Shown here piece by piece: positions 8,884 through 14,291 of a stretch of 15,004 nucleotides of DNA; position 1 is the stretch's first letter; each line of letters begins with the position of its first letter. The translations under genes and the position numbers were made by a program. Source of the DNA: Crinalium sp049646245 (GTDB lineage: Bacteria > Cyanobacteriota > Cyanobacteriia > Cyanobacteriales > PCC-9333); assembly GCA_049646245.1 (NCBI GenBank), contig JBARVL010000485.1, forward strand, positions 1-15,004. The letters run 5' to 3'. A model generated the notes under the pieces. It was not told the DNA's origin. It ran no database searches and saw only the letters and a program-made list of their open reading frames with translations.

Positions 8884-8909
8884 TTAAACAAGACATAATT
8901 CTAATATTT

Positions 8910-8954
8910 CCCTTTGCGCCCTTTGCGTTTCCCTTTGCGCCCTTTGCGTTAAAA
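8910..8954. repeat. Tandem CCCTTTGCG repeats
   Basis: The 9-mer CCCTTTGCG occurs four times, at 8910-8918, 8919-8927, 8931-8939 and 8940-8948. They form two 21-nt units, each two 9-mers plus TTT or TTA. The final copy reads CCCTTTGCGTTAAAA, identical to 4492-4506. It lies 27 bp after the lipoprotein stop. It fits the dispersed (C)CTTTGCG-type intergenic repeats common in filamentous cyanobacteria. Confidence 0.85.
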
Positions 8955-9081
8955 AAATCTAGCAACTAAAAAAAGTAGGTTGAAATGTCAAAAAAGATAA
9001 TTAAGTTTGATTTGAGCTAAAAAATAGTTAAATTAATCCAACTTCTCGATCTATTTCTTTTTTCTCCATTGCGCCAGTAGT

Positions 9082-9098
9082 GCGGGCATCTTGCCCGC
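9082..9098. repeat. GCGGGCA/TGCCCGC palindrome, possible bidirectional terminator
   Basis: GCGGGCA (9082-9088) and TGCCCGC (9092-9098) form a 7-bp GC-rich stem with a 3-nt loop, between two convergent genes. Its sequence context (TAGTGCGGGCATCTTGCCCG) resembles a short palindrome dispersed in many cyanobacterial intergenic regions. No long T-run follows directly on either side, so terminator function is only suggested by position. Confidence 0.5.
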
Positions 9099-9128
9099 GT
9101 GTTGCTTTGCGTAAATTCTAATAACTAT

Positions 9129-9827
9129 TTAAATAAGAGACAACCATAAATACTCTTGAGTTACCCTAGCATTAACACGCTTACTTGCTAATTGTTGCTG
9201 TATACGTTTTAATTTATCAAATCTGTTCACAGTGAAATTAGCCATTTGTAAAAAGGTCTTCATTTTATCTTCACTTATATTCGTTAGATTAATTTTTTGC
9301 TGTAGTGCATCTTTACCATATTTCCAGGCAAGTTCTTCTAAGCTCATTCCATTAAAATTGGAAAGCTGTTCGTTAATTTGTTTAACAACTTCATTTTCAA
9401 GATAAGGGACAACAAACTCTTCAAACAGCTTTTTATACCAACTATCATTAGTACTCAAGGTAATTTTAGAATGGGTAACATTTAACTTATTCTCAATTAC
9501 TTGTACAGATAGTTCTTCAACAAAGCTACCAGCTACAGTCATCCAGGGAGTATATACTTGTCCGATAATTGGTGCTTCATTGAGCAGTTTTCTAAACTGA
9601 ACTTCCACATCCCCTTTAACTGCAAATCCTTCATTTTGGAAAGAAAAGACTAAATTAGTTAAATTGATTTTTTCTGATTCCGTATTTCTAATAATTCCTG
9701 TATATCGCTGTATATAAGTAGTGATAGGCTGACTTAAATAAGACTCGGCAATCCCAAATTCAAGAATGTCATTATTGGGGTTTATTTGAAATTTAATTTT
9801 ATCTGAGTCTAATTGTGGAATTTTCAT
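9129..9827 (-). CDS. Hypothetical protein, 232 aa, unrecognised
   Basis: I do not recognise this protein. No signal peptide, lipobox or long hydrophobic segment is present, so it is probably cytosolic. Residues 10-125 look like alternating amphipathic beta strands (LEFGIAESYLSQ, FQNEGFAVKGDVEVQF, ELSVQVIENKLNVTHSKITL). Residues 128-220 look helical and Lys/Gln-rich (KKLFEEFVVPYLENEVVKQI, then KLKRIQQQLASKRV). A beta-rich sheet ending in a long helix is loosely reminiscent of lipid-binding DUF2993/BPI-like folds, but I see no diagnostic motif. The length, clean stop and cyanobacterial codon use suggest a real gene. The ATG at 9827 begins MKIPQLDSDK, with no clear Shine-Dalgarno. It is convergent with the lipoprotein gene and divergent from the riboswitch-hupE unit. 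Confidence 0.7.
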   Translation of the reverse strand: MKIPQLDSDKIKFQINPNNDILEFGIAESYLSQPITTYIQRYTGIIRNTESEKINLTNLVFSFQNEGFAVKGDVEVQFRKLLNEAPIIGQVYTPWMTVAGSFVEELSVQVIENKLNVTHSKITLSTNDSWYKKLFEEFVVPYLENEVVKQINEQLSNFNGMSLEELAWKYGKDALQQKINLTNISEDKMKTFLQMANFTVNRFDKLKRIQQQLASKRVNARVTQEYLWLSLI

Positions 9828-9862
9828 TTTTTGTAACCAGTACTAAGAATATTAAATTATCT

Positions 9863-9891
9863 TTTACTATGATTAATCAAGTCGTGATAAA
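9863..9891 (+). promoter_or_regulatory. Candidate sigma-70-type promoter for the riboswitch-hupE transcript
   Basis: TTTACT (9863-9868) and GATAAA (9886-9891) each match the -35 and -10 consensus at four of six positions and are separated by 17 nt. The predicted transcript start near 9898 falls just ahead of the aptamer closing stem at 9907, which supports the assignment. Confidence 0.4.
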
Positions 9892-9906
9892 GTCATATCA
9901 ATTAGC

Positions 9907-10023
9907 TCATCGGTTCCAACGGGGAGCAGCCGTTGGAGGAAATGGAGAAAGTCTGGTGTAAATCCGGCGCTGTCCCGCAACTGTGATGAGATTTTATCTC
10001 TAAGTCAGAATGTCCACTGATGA
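9907..10023 (+). ncRNA. Cobalamin (B12) riboswitch aptamer
   Basis: Binds adenosylcobalamin or a related corrinoid in the 5' leader and represses the gene downstream. The conserved core is visible: GGTGTAAATCC (9954-9964) followed by GCGCTGTCCCGCAACTGTGA, the B12-box region. Then come a GAGAT/ATCTC hairpin and GTCAGAATGTCC. TCATCGGT (9907-9914) pairs with ACTGATGA (10016-10023) to close the aptamer (P1, 8 bp with one G-U). A side hairpin AACGG/CCGTT sits in the left part. The hupE Shine-Dalgarno (10052-10055) lies 29 nt further on, and no terminator hairpin with a T-run intervenes. Translational rather than transcriptional control is therefore inferred. Confidence 0.92.
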
Positions 10024-10048
10024 TTCAAATTACTGTTATGAACACATC

Positions 10049-10758
10049 TGCGAGGTATGGATGAAGTTGAATTGGGCATTTTTCAAATTAGTTTCGCTAT
10101 TCGTTAGTTTGGGATTACTGCTAAGTGGCAATCCGGTGCTGGCTCACCATCCGCTTGGGGGGAAAACGCCGACGAATGCTTTTGAAGGATTTGCATCTGG
10201 TCTAGCACACCCAGTCATCGGACTTGACCATTTGGCATTTATTGTATCTGTCGGTTTATTGGCTGCGATCGCACGACAAGGAATTTTGATTCCTATCGGA
10301 TTTGTTTTAGCTGCAATGGTAGGGACAGGAGTTCACCTGATGCAGTTGAGTTTGCCAGGGGCTGAGTTTTTCATAGCCAGTTCAGTATTGCTGTTTGGTA
10401 TCCTCTTAGCCATAAAGAAAGAACTCAACGGATGGATTGTAGTTGGGTTGGCGGCGATCGCGGGACTGTTTCATGGTTATGCTTACGGAGAGGCGATTTT
10501 CGGTGCAAAAATGACACCCCTAATTGCCTATTTAGCAGGTTTCACAGTCATCCAATTAGTAATAGCAACTGTTGCTTTCTCAATCGGTAAAGCGGTTATT
10601 AAACAGACATCTGAGCAACATTCTTTAACTCTACGGTTTGCTGGCTTCGTAATTTGTGGGGTCGGTCTGACTTTTCTTTCTACACTAATTTTGGAGACAA
10701 TTTTTCCGGCATAACTCGTTTCTTGAAAGGATTTGAGTTGAGTTGCGAGGTACGGATG
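10049..10758 (+). repeat. 15-nt direct repeat flanking hupE
   Basis: TGCGAGGTATGGATG (10049-10063, the hupE Shine-Dalgarno and start codon) recurs as TGCGAGGTACGGATG at 10744-10758, 30 nt after the hupE stop, with 14 of 15 identities. The second copy has the same GAGG-to-ATG spacing, but its ATG frame stops after four codons. Confidence 0.6.
10061..10714 (+). CDS. hupE: HupE/UreJ family protein, probable cobalt/nickel permease under B12 control
   Basis: Integral membrane metal permease; the cobalamin riboswitch argues that cobalt is the physiological substrate. ATG 10061 is chosen over an in-frame ATG at 10010 for three reasons: the latter lies inside the aptamer, GAGG (10052-10055) is correctly spaced for 10061, and translation from 10061 begins with a good signal peptide (MKLNWAFFKL to NPVLA, cleavage after A28). 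The mature N-terminus HHPLGGKTP is the HupE hallmark. HPVIGLDH (50-57) and FHGYAYGEA (137-145) are the family metal-site motifs. About six membrane segments follow the signal peptide, and the 217-residue length is normal. It is monocistronic, facing glgE convergently. The family is secure; nickel instead of, or besides, cobalt cannot be excluded. Confidence 0.93.
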   Translation: MKLNWAFFKLVSLFVSLGLLLSGNPVLAHHPLGGKTPTNAFEGFASGLAHPVIGLDHLAFIVSVGLLAAIARQGILIPIGFVLAAMVGTGVHLMQLSLPGAEFFIASSVLLFGILLAIKKELNGWIVVGLAAIAGLFHGYAYGEAIFGAKMTPLIAYLAGFTVIQLVIATVAFSIGKAVIKQTSEQHSLTLRFAGFVICGVGLTFLSTLILETIFPA

Positions 10759-10843
10759 CAACTAATCTAGTTATTGACCCCACCAGGAATTTATTCAACT
10801 TGAGTTGTTTGGATAGATTTGAATCCTCTATGGCTTTAGCTTG

Positions 10844-10876
10844 TAGGTTGGGTTAAATAGCATGAAACCCAACCTA
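10844..10876. terminator. TAGGTTGGGTT palindrome between hupE and glgE, possible bidirectional terminator
   Basis: TAGGTTGGGTT (10844-10854) and AACCCAACCTA (10866-10876) are perfect 11-bp arms around an 11-nt loop. It lies between the convergent stops of hupE and glgE. The sequence matches a palindromic intergenic repeat I associate with filamentous cyanobacteria. No T-run follows, so termination is inferred from position only. Confidence 0.5.
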
Positions 10877-10887
10877 TTATTGTCCAA

Positions 10888-12870
10888 CTAGCGAATAGGA
10901 TTAACCTTGAGAATATGAGCAGGCATAACAAAAGGATTCAATTCCACATAATTATGCTCACCCCAAGTATAGTAAGCATCAGTTAGCAAATCATGCACTT
11001 GATAAGGCTGATAAGGATTCAAACCTAACAAATGCAACTGTAAATTTACTACACCAGATTGAGTATTGTAGGGATCAAGATTGACAACTACAATAATCAC
11101 ATCACTGAAATTATCAGTTTGTTTGCTGTAACAAATTATTTGCTCATTACTCGTGCTATGGAATTTGAGTGATTTGTTACTTTGCAAAGCTTGATGTTCT
11201 CGGCGAATTCTATTCACCTGTTTAATCAAATGCTTAATAGTATAAGGACTATCTAAATCCCACTCACAAATTTGATATTTTTCCGAATTAAGATATTCTT
11301 CACTTCCTTCTTTTATCGGTCTATTTTCACAAACTTCATAAGCTGGCCCATAAATACCATAATTGGCTGCTAAAGTTGCGGCTAAGGCTAACCGAATCAT
11401 AAACGCAGGTCTGCCGCCATGTTGTAGGTATTCGTGTAGAATATCTGGTGTATTGGGCCAAACATTCGGACGGAAAATCTCATAAGCTGGATAAGAAGTT
11501 AATTCTTCAAAATATGTGGTAAGTTGCCACTTAGTATTATGCCAAGTAAAGTATGTATATGATTGACTAAAACCTACTTTAGCTAAACGATACATAACTT
11601 TGGGGCGGGTGAATGCTTCTGCTAAGAAAAGCACATGAGGATAATCTCGCTTGACTTCCCCAATCATCCATTCCCAAAAGGGAAAGGCTTTAGTATGAGG
11701 ATTATCTACTCGAAATATTTTTACTCCCTTATCAATCCAATATAAAACAACACTTTTTAATTCTTCCCAAAGATTTTGCCAGTCTTCTGTTTCAAAGTTG
11801 ATGGGATAAATATCTTGATATTTTTTAGGCGGGTTTTCTGCATACTGAATTGTGCCATCAGGACGATGCAAAAACCATTCGGGATGCTCTTTTACATAAG
11901 GATGATCTGGGGAGCATTGATAAGCTAAATCTAAAGCAATTTCCATGCCATAATCAGCAGCTTTGGCAACAAATTCTTCAAAGTCTGTAATATTACCTAA
12001 ATCTGGATGAATTGCTTTATGTCCGCCTGCTTCTGAACCTATTCCCCAAGGAACTCCTACATCGTCTGGTTCAGGGGTAGTTGTGTTATTTTTACCTTTG
12101 CGAAATTGAAATCCAATGGGGTGAATAGGTGGTAAATATAGGACATCAAATCCTAAGTCTGCAATATAAGGTAATCGTGCTTGTGCGTCTTTAAAAGTGC
12201 CGTGTTTTCCTGGTTCGCCACAGGAACGGGGAAACATTTCATACCAAGTGCTGAAACTTGCTCTTTCTCGGTCTACAACAATAGCTAATTCTTTGTCGTA
12301 AGTAGTTGCATATTTTCTGTCGGGATACTTGTTCATTAATGCCAACAAGTCTGGTGACAGAATTTTTTGCTCTAAAATCACAGCATCTTCTTGTTGTATA
12401 GAACGTAAAGTTGCTGCCCAAGTTTTTAACTGTACACTATCATTATCGGTGGCGCGATTCCTGCGGATAGCTTCGCTAACGCTCGCCTCCTCCACAAATT
12501 GCGCTCCAATAAGTATATCTACAGATACATCTTGCCCTGCTGCAATTTTCTTAGCTATCCCCCGCCGCCAAGAGATAAAATGGTCAACCCAAGCAAGTAC
12601 CGTATAGACGTAACGCCCAAGTTCGGAAACTGTGAATGATGCTTGCCAACGGTCATTAACAATGGGAGTAAGTAATACTTCTGACCACTCTGAGGAGGTT
12701 TCAGGACGGTATAGCACAACGCCATTAACAACGTCGTGACCATCTGCAAATATATCCACTTCTACGCGGACTTCTTCACCAACTGTCCGCTTAATGGGAA
12801 AACGACCGCCATCAATTTCTGGCGAGATACCTTCTATTTGAACTCGTCGGCGACCTTCTGCTGGCAGCAT
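10888..12870 (-). CDS. glgE: Alpha-1,4-glucan:maltose-1-phosphate maltosyltransferase (GlgE, GH13_3)
   Basis: Transfers maltosyl units from maltose 1-phosphate to the non-reducing end of alpha-1,4-glucan, in the cytosol. The 660-residue length fits GlgE. An N-terminal beta domain (about 7-120: RVQIEGISPEIDGGRFPIKR, GRYVYTVLAWVDHFISWRR) leads to STWYEMFPRSCG and a GH13 barrel. The barrel shows YLPPIHPIG (245-253), IALDLAYQCSPDHPYV (311-326), IFRVDNPHTK with nucleophile D389, LFLAEAFTRP with acid/base E418, and WPNTPDIL with D476. LDLAYQCSPDHP and VDNPHTK are specific to GlgE. Residues 128-137 are encoded by a palindromic repeat. The ATG at 12870 has AAAGGA 10 nt upstream. It uses the product of the TreS-Mak fusion encoded 3 kb away, but is separately transcribed. 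Confidence 0.96.
   Translation of the reverse strand: MLPAEGRRRVQIEGISPEIDGGRFPIKRTVGEEVRVEVDIFADGHDVVNGVVLYRPETSSEWSEVLLTPIVNDRWQASFTVSELGRYVYTVLAWVDHFISWRRGIAKKIAAGQDVSVDILIGAQFVEEASVSEAIRRNRATDNDSVQLKTWAATLRSIQQEDAVILEQKILSPDLLALMNKYPDRKYATTYDKELAIVVDRERASFSTWYEMFPRSCGEPGKHGTFKDAQARLPYIADLGFDVLYLPPIHPIGFQFRKGKNNTTTPEPDDVGVPWGIGSEAGGHKAIHPDLGNITDFEEFVAKAADYGMEIALDLAYQCSPDHPYVKEHPEWFLHRPDGTIQYAENPPKKYQDIYPINFETEDWQNLWEELKSVVLYWIDKGVKIFRVDNPHTKAFPFWEWMIGEVKRDYPHVLFLAEAFTRPKVMYRLAKVGFSQSYTYFTWHNTKWQLTTYFEELTSYPAYEIFRPNVWPNTPDILHEYLQHGGRPAFMIRLALAATLAANYGIYGPAYEVCENRPIKEGSEEYLNSEKYQICEWDLDSPYTIKHLIKQVNRIRREHQALQSNKSLKFHSTSNEQIICYSKQTDNFSDVIIVVVNLDPYNTQSGVVNLQLHLLGLNPYQPYQVHDLLTDAYYTWGEHNYVELNPFVMPAHILKVNPIR
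12462..12487. repeat. Palindromic repeat inside glgE
   Basis: GCG-GA-TAGC-TTC-GCTA-A-CGC is an imperfect palindrome (core arms TAGC at 12468-12471 and GCTA at 12475-12478, outer arms GCG 12463-12465 and CGC 12480-12482). It resembles a dispersed cyanobacterial palindromic element. It is in frame and encodes EASVSEAIRR at residues 128-137 of GlgE, in the variable region between the N domain and the barrel. Confidence 0.6.
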
Positions 12871-13120
12871 TTGGGATATTTCCTTTTTTTAATGATTTAG
12901 CTGAGGACAGTTACCAGATAAATATTTACTGTTGACTGTTAACTGTTCACACCTGTAAATTAAACCTGTGAATATCGGCTAATAAATCAGTCTGAAGGGT
13001 TAACCGACCAGAAAAGGAAAATAAGTTTTTCAGTATTGAGTGCGATCGCAATATATTTGGGTATATTTGCTTGATAATTTTAGCTATTGAGTTTATAATA
13101 GAGAGCGATCGCACTGTTGC
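12871..13120. other. Intergenic region upstream of glgE
   Basis: A 250-bp gap on the glgE side of the oxidoreductase gene. It holds the glgE Shine-Dalgarno (AAAGGA, complement of 12881-12886), an ACTGTT heptamer repeat (12928-12948), two ACCTGT copies near 12952 and 12967, and two HIP1 octamers (13042-13049, 13105-13112) whose flanks make an 11-bp inverted repeat. No terminator or promoter boxes could be assigned confidently. Confidence 0.5.
12928..12948. repeat. Heptanucleotide tandem repeat (ACTGTTN x3)
   Basis: Three head-to-tail heptamers, ACTGTTG, ACTGTTA and ACTGTTC, lie about 60 bp upstream of the glgE start. This is in the style of the short tandemly repeated repetitive (STRR) heptamers described in heterocystous cyanobacteria. 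Confidence 0.7.
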
Positions 13121-14086
13121 TTATCTGTTGTGCAACACTGGTAACACCTTGTCCCCAAAAGCCTCAATAAACTGTTGTTGCTCTCGGTTAACGTTGTGCA
13201 ATATCAGTTCACTGAATCCCATTTCCAGATCTTTTTGCAACCAGTCGATATGCTGTTGAGGTTCTGAGGATATACGAACTGGTCCATCTAACTCATCGGG
13301 TTTGACAAATTCTCCAGCCGCCTCAAACTGAGCAGGCATTTGTAGTTCTGTCAGTAACGCACTCTTAAACACATTATTACGCCATTGTTCATACGCTCCC
13401 TGTCGGGCGGTTGCTTCATCTGCTGCGTAGGAAATCTGCACTTTGAGAATCATCGGTTTACCCTCTCCTCCACCGCGATGAAAAGCATCGACAACTTTCT
13501 GGAGTTGTTCAGGAGGGCGAGAAACAGTAATTAGTCCATCTGCCCAACTACCTAACCACTCCGCAGTTTTAGCTGTAACTGCTGCGCCAATAATTAAAGG
13601 TGGCGTTTCGGGAAGGGTATACAGCTTTGCTTCTTCTACTGAAACCAAACCGTGATGATTAACTGTTTCCCCCCTCCATAAAGCACGAATAATTTCCACG
13701 CACTCTTTTAAGCGGGCGTTGCGTTCTTGTTTGAGCGGCCATTTATCTCCAGTAATATGTTCGTTCAATGCTTGTCCACTACCGACAGTCAGCCAAAAGC
13801 GGTTGGGGAACATTTCAGCTAAAGTGGCAGCAGCTTGAGCAATAATTGCCGGGTGGTATCGCTGTCCCGGCGCACATACAACTCGAAAGGGAAGCTGAGT
13901 TGCGTGCATGGCTGCACCTAACCACGACCACGCAAACCCGCTTTGTCCTTGCTGTTCGCTCCAAGGGTGGAAGTGGTCGGAGGAAAGAGCGGCAGTAAAT
14001 CCAGCTTGTTCCGCCATCTGGACATAATTGAGCAATTCACTCGGCTTAAATTGTTCGTGTGAAGCGTGATAACCAATTTTTGCCAT
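13121..14086 (-). CDS. LLM-class flavin-dependent oxidoreductase (luciferase-like, probably FMN rather than F420)
   Basis: A 321-residue single-domain TIM-barrel protein of the bacterial luciferase/F420-dependent oxidoreductase superfamily; substrate unknown. Visible family features are MAKIGYHASHEQF at the start, GFTAALSSDHFHPWSEQQGQ (29-48), RYHPAIIAQAAATLAEMFPNRF followed by LTVGSGQALNEH, KECVEIIRALWRGETV, PPLIIGAAVTAKTAEWLGSWADGLITV, and a C-terminal FSELILHNV. The pattern is close to the F420-dependent glucose-6-phosphate dehydrogenase-like branch. There is a known sub-branch (TIGR03885, 'non-F420 flavinoid' type) in organisms lacking F420, and I think this belongs there, but that needs a profile search. 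The ATG at 14086 begins at the conserved first strand; no Shine-Dalgarno is visible. It lies upstream of glgE on the same strand with a 250-bp gap, so a shared transcript is possible but not shown. Confidence 0.88.
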   Translation of the reverse strand: MAKIGYHASHEQFKPSELLNYVQMAEQAGFTAALSSDHFHPWSEQQGQSGFAWSWLGAAMHATQLPFRVVCAPGQRYHPAIIAQAAATLAEMFPNRFWLTVGSGQALNEHITGDKWPLKQERNARLKECVEIIRALWRGETVNHHGLVSVEEAKLYTLPETPPLIIGAAVTAKTAEWLGSWADGLITVSRPPEQLQKVVDAFHRGGGEGKPMILKVQISYAADEATARQGAYEQWRNNVFKSALLTELQMPAQFEAAGEFVKPDELDGPVRISSEPQQHIDWLQKDLEMGFSELILHNVNREQQQFIEAFGDKVLPVLHNR

Positions 14087-14291
14087 GACTGTCGATTTAG
14101 AGAAAAAAGTATTAAGTTATGTTAAAAGTGAACGGTCTCGCTATGTTCAGAAGACCCCATCAAAAATGTTGCCATCATTGTATCAAAAATACCTGGAAAC
14201 AGCGAACAGAAAATCAAAGTTGGGTGTACCTTACTTACCTAAAAAACGCTGTAAGTTAAAATTGTTTACATTTGTTAATATATAGTTATAC
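14087..14291. other. Region between the oxidoreductase gene and the group II intron
   Basis: A 205-bp stretch that should contain the oxidoreductase promoter on the minus strand. Its right end is very AT-rich and forms the 5' exon flank of the intron. On the plus strand TTGTTT (14263-14268) and TTATAC (14286-14291) are 17 nt apart and look weakly promoter-like, ending exactly at the intron junction. A 66-codon plus-strand frame crosses this stretch but has no support as a gene. Confidence 0.4.

Noticed and set aside
8910..8954. CRISPR array
   Set aside because: Repeats are head-to-tail 9-mers without unique spacers of regular length, and no cas genes are present.
10010..10060. 17-residue N-terminal extension of HupE
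   Set aside because: The ATG at 10010 is inside the cobalamin aptamer; the signal peptide and Shine-Dalgarno point to 10061.
10528..10761. Minus-strand 77-codon frame overlapping the end of hupE
   Set aside because: Antisense shadow of hupE with no independent signal; it also crosses the direct repeat and intergenic DNA.
12329..12607. Plus-strand 92-codon frame inside glgE
   Set aside because: Antisense shadow of a well-supported enzyme, with no Shine-Dalgarno or domain; its length is explained by the coding bias of glgE.
13042..13112. Inverted repeat AGTGCGATCGC / GCGATCGCACT as an operator
   Set aside because: It is explained by two HIP1 octamers with matching flanks; spacing is large and it lies just after a stop codon.
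14085..14285. 66-codon plus-strand frame (starting MTVDLEKKVL) next to the intron
   Set aside because: It overlaps the start codon of the oxidoreductase gene on the other strand, spans that gene's promoter region, has no Shine-Dalgarno and no recognisable motif.
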